Both the position numbers and the translations under genes were made by a program. Below the pieces are notes generated by a model that had not been told where the DNA came from, made no database searches, and was given only the letters and a program-made list of their open reading frames with translations. A stretch of 9,118 nucleotides of DNA from an uncultured Eubacterium sp. (GTDB lineage Bacteria; Bacillota; Clostridia; Lachnospirales; Lachnospiraceae): the NCBI GenBank assembly GCA_904502145.1, contig CAJGDH010000062.1, positions 1 to 9,118 on the forward strand. Reading direction: 5' to 3'. Position 1 is the first letter of the stretch. Every line of letters begins with the position of its first letter. Positions 1 to 6,528 of this stretch are shown here, one piece after another.

Positions 1-3000
1 CCTGCTGGGGCCGGATCTCACCGTAAGGAACCAGTCCGAGCTTGATCAGGGCCTGGAAACCGTTGCAGATACCCAGGGCCAGACCGTCCCTCTCCTCCAG
101 GAGTTTCATGACGGCTTCCCTGATCTTCTCATTCCGGAATACGGAGGCGAAGAATTTCGCTGACCCTTCCGGCTCGTCACCTGCGGAGAAACCGCCGGGG
201 AACATGATGATCTGGGACCTGCCTATGGCCTTTTCGAAGGCTTCCACGGAATCCAGGATATCCTGGGCCGACTGATTCCGGAACACCAGGGTCTCCACCT
301 CAGCACCCGCATTGGAAAATGCTCTGGCGGAATCATATTCACAGTTGGTGCCGGGGAATACCGGGATAAAGACTTTGGGTACGGCCACTTTATGTTTGCA
401 GATATAGAACTGCCCATTTGTATATAAAGGTCTGTCTTCATTGGTCTGTCCTGCCCTGGTCTTGGTGGGGAAGACCTTCTCCAGAGGTTTCTCCCAGCAT
501 TGGATCAGGTCCTCAAGGGAAAGGACTGTATCCCCGAACCTGATCTCCGGCTCGGCGATCACCTGACCGATCAGGGTGACATCCGTGCCGAAAGCAGCTA
601 CGTCTTCCGGAGCCACCTCCAGAAGGATCTCACCGTAGGTTGCTTTCTTCAGATCGCCGGCGGAAAGGGAATCATCGATCTGTGCGCCCAACATGTTGCC
701 GAAGCACATCTTGGTCACAGCTTCCACCAGGCCGCCATAGCCTAAGGCATAGGCGGAACGGACCTTGCCCTGGTCTGCCATGGCATAGATCCGGTCGTAG
801 GCCTCTCTCACCTTCTCATAGACGGGGATCCCGTACTCATCGAAGGGGATGTTGACCCGGATCAGTTTATTGCCTGCTTCCTTGAATTCAGGCGTCACGA
901 TCCCGCTTGCCCGGTTATAGTCCACCGCAAAGGAAACCAGGGTCGGGGGAACATCGATATTCTCAAAGGATCCGGACATGCTGTCCTTGCCGCCGATGGC
1001 GGGAAGGAGGAAGCCTTTCTGTGCCCGGTAAGCACCCAGGAGGGCTGCCACAGGCTGTCCCCAGCGGGCCGGGTCCTGGCCCAGCTTCTGGAAATACTCC
1101 TGGAAGGTCAGGCGGATCTTCCGGTAATCCCCGCCGGAAGCCACGATCTTGGCCACGGAGTCAAGCACCGCATAGGAGGCTCCGTGGTAGGGACTCCAGC
1201 TGGAGAGGTAGGGATTGAACCCGTAGGCCATCATGGTGGCGAAATCACTCTTTCCCGCATAACCCGGCAGCTGGGCCGTCATGGTCTGGGTGGGGGTGAG
1301 CTGGGTCCTGCCGCCGAAAGGCATGGTCACCGTCGCCGCGCCGATGGAGCTGTCAAACATCTCCACCAATCCCTTTCTGGAACATACATTGAGGTCGGAA
1401 ATGATCCTTGTCCACATGTCTTTGGCAGACTCTTCCCTGGTGTCAGGGATCAGCCGGCTTTCCTTCTCATCCGGCATATTGACCACAACGGTGGTCTCCT
1501 GATGGGCTCCGTTTGTATCGAGAAATGCCCTGGAGAGATTCACGATCTCTTTTCCCCTCCAGGTCATGACAAGACGTTTTTCCTCGCTGACTTTGGCCAC
1601 GGGAACAGCCTCCAGGTTCTCCTCGGCAGCATAAGCCAGGAAGGTCTCCACATTTTCCGGGGACAGGACCACGGCCATACGCTCCTGGGACTCGGAGATG
1701 GCCAGTTCTGTTCCGTCCAGGCCGGCATATTTCTTGGGAACCAGATCAAGATCGATCTGAAGACCGTCCGCCAGCTCGCCGATGGCCACGGAGACACCGC
1801 CCGCGCCGAAGTCGTTGCACTTCTTGATGAGGGTGCTGACCTCCCCACGGCGGAATAGGCGCTGGATCTTACGCTCTGTGGGCGGATTTCCTTTCTGGAC
1901 TTCCGCACCGCAGGTATCGATGGATTCCACCTTGTGGGCTTTTGAGGATCCGGTGGCACCGCCGCAGCCGTCACGGCCGGTACGGCCTCCCAGAAGGACC
2001 ACCACGTCCCCGGGTTCGGAATTCTTTCTCACGATATTTTTCATGGGAGCGGCACCGATCACTGCACCGATCTCCATACGCTTGGCCACATAACCGGGAT
2101 GATAGATCTCATCCACCAGACCGGTGGCCAGACCGATCTGATTGCCGTAGGAGCTGTAACCGTGGGCGGCACCGGTGGTCAGTTTCCGCTGGGGAAGCTT
2201 GCCCTTCAAGGTTTCAGCCAAAGGCACCGTGGGATCGGCACATCCGGTGACACGCATGGCCTGGTAGACGTAGGCACGGCCCGACAGGGGATCACGGATA
2301 GCCCCGCCGAGACAGGTGGCGGCACCACCGAAGGGCTCGATCTCCGTGGGGTGGTTGTGGGTCTCATTCTTGAAGCTGATCAGCCAGTCTTCCTTCTCCC
2401 CGTCGATCTCCACGGGAACGATGATATCACAGGCATTGATCTCATCGCTCTCCACCATGTTGTCCAGGATGCCTTCCTTTTTCAGCTTGCGCATACCCAT
2501 CAGGGCGATGTCCATCAGACAGATGAATTTGTCTTTGCGGTCACCGTAGATCTCCGCACGGTCATCAAGGTATTCCTGATAGGTCTTCTCAAACATGGGT
2601 TTATAATATCCTTCACCGAAACTGATTTCCTTAAGCTCAGTGGAGAAGGTGGTATGTCTGCAGTGGTCGGACCAGTAGGTATCGAGAACGCGGATCTCCG
2701 TCATGCTGGGATCCCTCTTCTCCTCTTCGGAGTAATATTTCTGAATATGGAGGAAATCCTTGAAGGTCATGGCCAGACCAAGGGAATCATACAGATCCTT
2801 CAGCTCTGTCTCCGGCATATCCTTGAACCCGTCAAAGATCTTCACATCCTCAGGTTCCTCATAGGTCATCACCAGGGTCTCCGGCTTCTCTTCCCCCGCC
2901 TCCCGGGAATCCACCGGGTTGATGCAGTAGGCTTTGATCCTTTCCAGATCTTCATCGGATATGGATCCGGACAGGACGTAGGTGGTGGCAGACCGGATCA

Positions 3001-3340
3001 CCGGCTCCTCCTGTGCATTTAACAGCTGGATACATTGTTCCGCGGAATCCGCTCTCTGGTCAAACTGTCCGGGAAGGTATTCCACGGAGAACACTTTGTC
3101 CCCTTCCCTGACCGGAAATGTTTCTTCATAGAGGCAGTCCACCGGCGGCTCGGAAAAAACGGTTCCCGCTGCCCTGGCGCAGACTTCCTCAGAGATATTC
3201 TCCAGATCATAGCGGATCAGGACACGGACATCCTCCAGTCCCTCCAGGGACAAATAAGACTTAAGCTCCTCGTAAAGCTCTCTTGCCTTTACCGCATATG
3301 CCGGCTTTTTCTCTACATATAATCTCTTAACCTGGCTCAT
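1..3340 (-). CDS. purL: Phosphoribosylformylglycinamidine synthase, long single-chain form (C-terminus outside window)
   Basis: FGAM synthase catalyses step four of purine synthesis in the cytoplasm: FGAR + glutamine + ATP gives FGAM + glutamate. 1113 codons are visible, uninterrupted, and the frame runs off at base 1. An N-terminal FGAR-AT domain comes first. The first synthase domain carries ETHNHPTEIEPFGG (from residue 326; the HNH core is at bases 2351-2359). A glycine-rich GRDGCGGATGSS stretch lies near residues 455-465, and IGGKDSMSGS in the second synthase half near 780-790. A class I glutamine amidotransferase domain starts at about residue 985 with FPGTNCEYD and GGFSAGDEPEGS; its nucleophile Cys1092 lies in GICNGFQ (codon 67-65). 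The amidotransferase His/Glu lie off the window; the family is usually about 1250 residues. The ATG at 3340 has GGAGG five bases upstream. It is the fused PurL+PurQ form, so no separate purQ/purS is expected for this enzyme. Confidence 0.97.
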   Translation of the reverse strand, partial: MSQVKRLYVEKKPAYAVKARELYEELKSYLSLEGLEDVRVLIRYDLENISEEVCARAAGTVFSEPPVDCLYEETFPVREGDKVFSVEYLPGQFDQRADSAEQCIQLLNAQEEPVIRSATTYVLSGSISDEDLERIKAYCINPVDSREAGEEKPETLVMTYEEPEDVKIFDGFKDMPETELKDLYDSLGLAMTFKDFLHIQKYYSEEEKRDPSMTEIRVLDTYWSDHCRHTTFSTELKEISFGEGYYKPMFEKTYQEYLDDRAEIYGDRKDKFICLMDIALMGMRKLKKEGILDNMVESDEINACDIIVPVEIDGEKEDWLISFKNETHNHPTEIEPFGGAATCLGGAIRDPLSGRAYVYQAMRVTGCADPTVPLAETLKGKLPQRKLTTGAAHGYSSYGNQIGLATGLVDEIYHPGYVAKRMEIGAVIGAAPMKNIVRKNSEPGDVVVLLGGRTGRDGCGGATGSSKAHKVESIDTCGAEVQKGNPPTERKIQRLFRRGEVSTLIKKCNDFGAGGVSVAIGELADGLQIDLDLVPKKYAGLDGTELAISESQERMAVVLSPENVETFLAYAAEENLEAVPVAKVSEEKRLVMTWRGKEIVNLSRAFLDTNGAHQETTVVVNMPDEKESRLIPDTREESAKDMWTRIISDLNVCSRKGLVEMFDSSIGAATVTMPFGGRTQLTPTQTMTAQLPGYAGKSDFATMMAYGFNPYLSSWSPYHGASYAVLDSVAKIVASGGDYRKIRLTFQEYFQKLGQDPARWGQPVAALLGAYRAQKGFLLPAIGGKDSMSGSFENIDVPPTLVSFAVDYNRASGIVTPEFKEAGNKLIRVNIPFDEYGIPVYEKVREAYDRIYAMADQGKVRSAYALGYGGLVEAVTKMCFGNMLGAQIDDSLSAGDLKKATYGEILLEVAPEDVAAFGTDVTLIGQVIAEPEIRFGDTVLSLEDLIQCWEKPLEKVFPTKTRAGQTNEDRPLYTNGQFYICKHKVAVPKVFIPVFPGTNCEYDSARAFSNAGAEVETLVFRNQSAQDILDSVEAFEKAIGRSQIIMFPGGFSAGDEPEGSAKFFASVFRNEKIREAVMKLLEERDGLALGICNGFQALIKLGLVPYGEIRPQQ

Positions 3341-3426
3341 AGTATCCTCCATCTGTCTGTATGATCATTATCCCTTTTCAGGGTATCGGACATTCTCAAG
3401 GCCTGAAAATGCATTAAAACACCTTA

Positions 3427-3455
3427 ATCATAACACTTTTCAGGGAAGTTTCCCA
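3427..3455 (-). promoter_or_regulatory. Probable purL promoter (extended -10)
   Basis: Read on the minus strand, TATGAT (3432-3427) is preceded by TG plus one base, an extended -10. The -35 position 17 bases upstream (TGGGAA, 3455-3450) matches consensus poorly. Transcription would start near 3420, giving a leader of about 80 nt before the purL ATG at 3340. No better-spaced pair was found between here and the gene. Confidence 0.45.
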
Positions 3456-3585
3456 TAGGATTCGGAAAAAAATAATGAATACATGAGATATGGGATATAC
3501 TTAAGGGCATACTTACTTGTTCTGTCCATGGAATTTTTCAGCCATCACAGAATCTCATGCCGCAGAAAAATACAGGAATAATCCA

Positions 3586-3614
3586 TTGTAACCGGGGTGG
3601 AAAATCTCTATAAT
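3586..3614 (+). promoter_or_regulatory. Sigma-A-type promoter for the EFR1 gene
   Basis: TTGTAA (3586-3591) and a perfect TATAAT (3609-3614) are separated by exactly 17 bases, a near-consensus housekeeping promoter. The predicted start is near 3621. This leaves only about 8 nt before the upstream in-frame ATG at 3629 and about 90 nt before the ATG at 3710, which helps decide the gene's start. Confidence 0.8.
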
Positions 3615-3709
3615 TAAAGTAGATAATTATGAGGAAAAAGTATGACTTACGGATGGATCTCAGCGAAAGATCTTTCCGGGTTCATTTTTTGGCAAAGGAA
3701 GTGCAATCG

Positions 3710-4501
3710 ATGAAAATACTGAAAGTATACCGGGTTTTCTTCAGCCCGTCCGAAACTACGAAAACTGTTGTCAACGAGATCGCGAAACAGTTTGTCAACT
3801 ACCCTTCCGAAGAGATCGACCTTACCAGGTATGAAAACAGGCAGCGGGATTACTGTTTCACCGAGACCGATCTGGTGATCATCGGTGCCCCGGCCTATGC
3901 GGGCAGGGTTCCGGCTCCGGAGGTGGAGGCCCTCTCCCGCTTCCATGGTCTCAATACCCCGGCTGTCCTGGTTGCCACTTACGGTAACCGTGGGGTGGAT
4001 GATACACTGATGGAACTTTACAAGGTTTCCATGCAGCAGGAGTTCATTCCGGTGGCTGCAGGGACTTTCCCCTGCCAGCATACTTTACTCAGCGAACTTG
4101 GGGAAGGCAGGCCCGATGAGGCAGACCTGGAAGTGATCCGCTCCTTCGGCAGCAAACTGAGAGACCGGCTCCGCATCTCCGTGGCCTACAACATGAACAA
4201 GCTGGATATCCCGGGTTCATATCCCTACGAGAAGCCGCCTATGGGGATCTTCCCCTTCCAGGTGGAAACCAGTGAATTCTGTATCTACTGTATGCTCTGT
4301 GCCGATGTCTGCCCCATGCAGGTGATCAGCCATGACAACCCCTTTACCATCGATCACAGCCGCTGTATCCGCTGCGGATCCTGCCTGAGAATCTGCCCTG
4401 CTCAGGCGAAGTATTTCACCGAAGGGCCTTTTACCGCCCTTCAGGAAAGACTCCGGATCTTCGTGGACGAGAGGATGGAACCCTGGTATGTGATCGGATG
4501 A
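3710..4501 (+). CDS. EFR1-family ferredoxin: flavodoxin-like domain plus two 4Fe-4S clusters
   Basis: Predicted cytoplasmic electron-transfer protein of 263 residues; physiological partner and substrate unknown. The N-terminal part is flavodoxin-like: a beta strand followed by an FMN-phosphate-type loop FFSPSETTKT (residues 10-19), PAYAGRVP (61-68) and TYGNRG (90-95). The C-terminal part is a bacterial two-cluster ferredoxin: CxxCxxCxxxCP at Cys191/194/197/201 and again at Cys219/222/225/229, the pattern that binds two 4Fe-4S clusters. An in-frame ATG at 3629 would add 27 residues. I chose 3710 because the protein then begins with the first flavodoxin strand, AAGGAAG lies upstream at suitable spacing, and 3629 falls almost on the predicted transcript start. 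The gene stands alone, divergent from purL, with its own promoter and a terminator 17 bases after its stop. Domain call is firm; function is not. Confidence 0.9.
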   Translation: MKILKVYRVFFSPSETTKTVVNEIAKQFVNYPSEEIDLTRYENRQRDYCFTETDLVIIGAPAYAGRVPAPEVEALSRFHGLNTPAVLVATYGNRGVDDTLMELYKVSMQQEFIPVAAGTFPCQHTLLSELGEGRPDEADLEVIRSFGSKLRDRLRISVAYNMNKLDIPGSYPYEKPPMGIFPFQVETSEFCIYCMLCADVCPMQVISHDNPFTIDHSRCIRCGSCLRICPAQAKYFTEGPFTALQERLRIFVDERMEPWYVIG

Positions 4502-4518
4502 TCATCCCGGATCTTCCG

Positions 4519-4550
4519 GCCGGTAACATTGATTGTTACCGGCTTTTTTT
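4519..4550 (+). terminator. Intrinsic terminator of the EFR1 gene
   Basis: A perfect 10-bp stem (GCCGGTAACA at 4519-4528 with TGTTACCGGC at 4534-4543) closes a 5-base loop and is followed directly by seven T residues (4544-4550). It lies 17 bases after the EFR1 stop codon, so that gene is probably monocistronic and the serpin remnant beyond it is insulated from it. Confidence 0.93.
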
Positions 4551-4572
4551 CTCTTTCGGTAAGATTCTCCGA

Positions 4573-4729
4573 AAAAAAACGTCAATAAGAGTGAAGGGAG
4601 GTGCTTGTGGCGGAGGGAGCGATGATGCCTCAGGAAACCCTGGATATCGTCATCGACCGACCCTTCCTCTTCGTGATCACCGGAAGAGACGGTGCGGTCC
4701 TGTTTTCAGGGATCGTGAGAAATCTGTGA
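4573..4729 (+). pseudogene. Serpin C-terminal remnant (frame-broken)
   Basis: The frame ending at the TGA at 4727-4729 encodes EVLVAEGAMMPQ followed by the serpin C-terminal signature: VIDRPFLFVI, then GAVLFSGIVRNL at the very end (4598-4729). In serpins (about 370-420 residues; extracellular or periplasmic suicide protease inhibitors) this DRPFLF segment forms the strands after the reactive loop. In another frame just upstream, KKTSIRV (4573-4593) resembles the HKTxIxV strand that precedes the reactive-loop hinge. The hinge itself (usually GTxAAAAT) and some 300 N-terminal residues are absent. This reads as a decayed, internally deleted gene. An ATG at 4622 with GGAGG five bases upstream, or a GTG at 4607, could still allow a 35-40 residue peptide, but I see no promoter and terminators flank both sides. 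The DRPFLF match is strong; the upstream part is inference. Confidence 0.75.
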
Positions 4730-4745
4730 TCTCGCCCCGATAATG

Positions 4746-4772
4746 AAAAAACCTCCCGGTATGGGAGGTTTT
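4746..4772. terminator. Bidirectional terminator beyond the carboxypeptidase gene and serpin remnant
   Basis: CCTCCC (4752-4757) pairs with GGGAGG (4763-4768) around a 5-base loop, and flanking A and T runs extend the stem. On the minus strand the hairpin is followed by six T residues, serving the carboxypeptidase gene whose stop is at 4786. On the plus strand TTTTAATTTT follows, which would stop transcription leaving the serpin remnant. Confidence 0.85.
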
Positions 4773-4785
4773 AATTTTGTGATCC

Positions 4786-6348
4786 TTATTTTGAGATACC
4801 CAGCTCCTGGGCACGGGCATCCAGTTCTTTCATCCATTCATCCGATAGTACAGTGATACCTGGACAGATGGAACGGACGGTGACCATGGTGGCGGGGGCA
4901 GACCCGGTGGATCCTTCCGCAGGTTCATCCCCCTCTTCGGGAATGCGTTCCATCTCCAGCTCCGGCATCTCGGCCAGGGAGCCCGGAATGAAATGGACCA
5001 GGGCGTAACGCATCTGGTAATCCTTAAATGAATCAGCGAAGAGCAGGGCTTCCTTCCGGGTGATCAGCTGCTTTGCATTGGTGCAGTACTTATCCGGGAA
5101 GATCCCTTCCATGATACATACGGCAAAGGCTTCCTTCTCTTCCTCGCTCAGGTCCTCTGTATTGCTGCATCCGGACAGAATCTCCTCCGTCTTCTCCGAA
5201 GACAGATGGACCGGATACAGTTTCTGGATCAGGGAGGCCAGCCTGGCTGCCGTCACCTGCCCCTTCTTGTTGTCATTGACAAATTCCTTGAGATATCCCC
5301 TTCCCTTAAGGTTGTCGATGGCCCCCATCATCCGTCCCAGTTCAGCTCTGGTCACCGGACGGTTCCGGTGGAATTTCCCGTCTTTCTCACCGGGAAAAAC
5401 ATTCAGGGAAGCATACTTGCTGTAGACTTTGCCCAGAGATTTTGAGCAGCGCACGTCGTAGTTGGAAGGAGTCAGGGTCAGCTTACCCTTCTTTGCCTGG
5501 GCAAAGGTATAATCCAGGAGTTTACGTATATTGCTGAAGGTACTTTCCTTACTGACATTTCCGAAATAGGCGCAGATCACCTCATGCCCCTTCTTGTCCA
5601 CGGCGGTGGCGATGAAGACATTTCCTGCGGCATTGGTGGTTCCCGACTTGGTGCCGATCACCTGATATTTGTTCCGGTCATACCACTCAAGGCCCCGGAT
5701 GAAGTTGTTTGTGCTGTTGCAGGTGATATCCCTGGCAGAGGGACTGTAGGATTTTTTCCGGACCGCCTCCCTGATCTGTGGCTTGGTCATGGCATACCTG
5801 GTGATCAGGGCCATCTCCCGGGCGGTGGCATAGGTCTCCTTATAGCCGGCACCGATATCCGAACCGACGGGATTGTCAAAATGGGTCCCCTTAAGCCCCA
5901 TCTCCTGACATTTTTTATTCATGGCTTCCACACAGGCATCCTTGGAACCGAAGACGCCCACGGCCAGAGAATCCGTGGCATCCGCGGAGGATGAGACCAG
6001 ACTCATGGACAGGAGGTCCTTAAAGGTATAGGTGATCCCGGCCCCGATCCCGATACTGTAGGTGCCGGGTGTGGTGCCGTAAACCACATCATACTGGGTT
6101 TTGATTTTACTGCCGGGGTCTCCCTGTTCCAGACAGACGATGGCTGTCATCAGTTTGGCTGTACTGGCGGGATAGATCTTCTTGTCCGAATCCTGTCCGA
6201 AAAGGACCTCCCCGGATCCGGCATCCATCACCACATAGGCGTGGCAGGGCTTCTTCGGTGCCTTTACCTTCGCCTCCGCCCCGACAGACAGGGTGCACAG
6301 GACAATCATGCATAAAATCAGCACCAGACCTCTTCCTTTTCCTCTCAT
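4786..6348 (-). CDS. Secreted D-alanyl-D-alanine carboxypeptidase (peptidase S11) with SLH-like C-terminal repeats
   Basis: DacF/DacA-type penicillin-binding protein that would trim the terminal D-Ala from peptidoglycan stem peptides outside the membrane. It has 520 residues. A signal peptide (basic start, hydrophobic 8-22, likely cleavage after AEA at 26) precedes the S11 domain (about 35-290). Catalytic STAK has Ser62 and Lys65, and KSG lies at 234-236, a known variant of KTG. FDNPVG follows at 157-162. The SxN position reads Ser120-Ser121-Ala122 (SSADA where relatives have SGNDA or SANDA), so the usual Asn is missing. The usual PBP5 C-terminal beta domain is not recognisable. Instead residues about 309-345 (DGKFHRNRPVTRAELGRMM) and about 418-450 (GIFPDK...LITRKEAL) resemble degenerate S-layer-homology repeats, suggesting wall attachment. 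The start at 6348 has AGGAGG five bases upstream. It is monocistronic and divergent from pfp. Confidence 0.92.
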   Translation of the reverse strand: MRGKGRGLVLILCMIVLCTLSVGAEAKVKAPKKPCHAYVVMDAGSGEVLFGQDSDKKIYPASTAKLMTAIVCLEQGDPGSKIKTQYDVVYGTTPGTYSIGIGAGITYTFKDLLSMSLVSSSADATDSLAVGVFGSKDACVEAMNKKCQEMGLKGTHFDNPVGSDIGAGYKETYATAREMALITRYAMTKPQIREAVRKKSYSPSARDITCNSTNNFIRGLEWYDRNKYQVIGTKSGTTNAAGNVFIATAVDKKGHEVICAYFGNVSKESTFSNIRKLLDYTFAQAKKGKLTLTPSNYDVRCSKSLGKVYSKYASLNVFPGEKDGKFHRNRPVTRAELGRMMGAIDNLKGRGYLKEFVNDNKKGQVTAARLASLIQKLYPVHLSSEKTEEILSGCSNTEDLSEEEKEAFAVCIMEGIFPDKYCTNAKQLITRKEALLFADSFKDYQMRYALVHFIPGSLAEMPELEMERIPEEGDEPAEGSTGSAPATMVTVRSICPGITVLSDEWMKELDARAQELGISK

Positions 6349-6395
6349 AGTACCTCCTCTTTATCCTTTCCTTTTCTTCAGCAGGACTAAACCCT

Positions 6396-6424
6396 ATCAT
6401 ACCACAAACAGACCGATCTTTAAA
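6396..6424 (-). promoter_or_regulatory. Probable promoter of the carboxypeptidase gene
   Basis: On the minus strand TTTAAA (6424-6419) and TATGAT (6401-6396) are separated by 17 bases. Each hexamer has about four or five consensus matches. Transcription would begin near 6389 and leave a leader of about 40 nt before the AGGAGG and the ATG at 6348. Confidence 0.55.
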
Positions 6425-6431
6425 GAAATAT

Positions 6432-6460
6432 TTGATTATTGCCATCCCTGCTGATATAAT
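6432..6460 (+). promoter_or_regulatory. Strong extended -10 promoter of pfp
   Basis: TTGATT (6432-6437) and a perfect TATAAT (6455-6460) have a 17-base spacer. TG plus one base directly precedes the -10, making it an extended -10 element. The predicted start is near 6467, giving a leader of about 62 nt. Such a promoter suits a highly expressed glycolytic gene. It lies back to back with the carboxypeptidase promoter, with the two -35 elements only about 7 bases apart. Confidence 0.82.
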
Positions 6461-6470
6461 GGTACATAGC

Positions 6471-6495
6471 ATCTGTTCAGTTCAGTGAAGCAGAT
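6471..6495 (+). promoter_or_regulatory. 5'-leader hairpin of the pfp transcript
   Basis: ATCTG-TTCA (6471-6479) pairs with TGAA-G-CAGAT (6486-6495), giving nine base pairs with a single bulged G at 6490 and a 6-base loop. It would sit within about five nucleotides of the predicted 5' end and well upstream of the AGGAGG at 6514-6519. Hairpins so close to the 5' end often protect mRNA from 5'-dependent decay; that role is inference here. Confidence 0.5.
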
Positions 6496-6528
6496 AATGA
6501 TCTATCTAAGATTAGGAGGATATAAAAT

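Larger units (their letters stand above)
3341..3709. other. Divergent intergenic region between purL and the EFR1 gene
   Basis: This AT-rich stretch separates two divergent genes and has no convincing coding content. It contains a strong plus-strand promoter (3586-3614) and a probable minus-strand promoter (around 3427-3455). The 10-mer CTTTTCAGGG occurs twice (3374-3383 and 3436-3445), with an inverted CCTGAAAA at 3402-3409 between the copies. The 7-mer ATACTTA is repeated at 3497-3503 and 3509-3515, twelve bases apart. I see no purine riboswitch core and no intrinsic terminator. Confidence 0.7.

Noticed and set aside
1184..1858. A 224-codon plus-strand open frame opposite purL
   Set aside because: It lies entirely over conserved PurL sequence in another frame and has no recognisable domain; a shadow of codon usage.
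2099..3022. A 307-codon open frame on the plus strand opposite purL
   Set aside because: It is antisense to the conserved synthase domain of PurL. No family is recognisable in the translation, and no promoter or ribosome binding site supports it.
3496..3501. TATACT as a second plus-strand -10 element
   Set aside because: There is no acceptable -35 hexamer 16-18 bases upstream and no TG extension. The promoter at 3586-3614 is far better.
3341..3628. A purine riboswitch upstream of purL
   Set aside because: The conserved three-way-junction core and paired loops of purine riboswitches are not seen on either strand, and there is no attenuator-like terminator before the gene.
4498..4743. An 81-codon plus-strand frame overlapping the EFR1 stop codon
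   Set aside because: It runs straight through the EFR1 terminator hairpin and reads the serpin tail in the wrong frame. Only its short KKTSIRV piece resembles anything, and that is treated as part of the serpin remnant.
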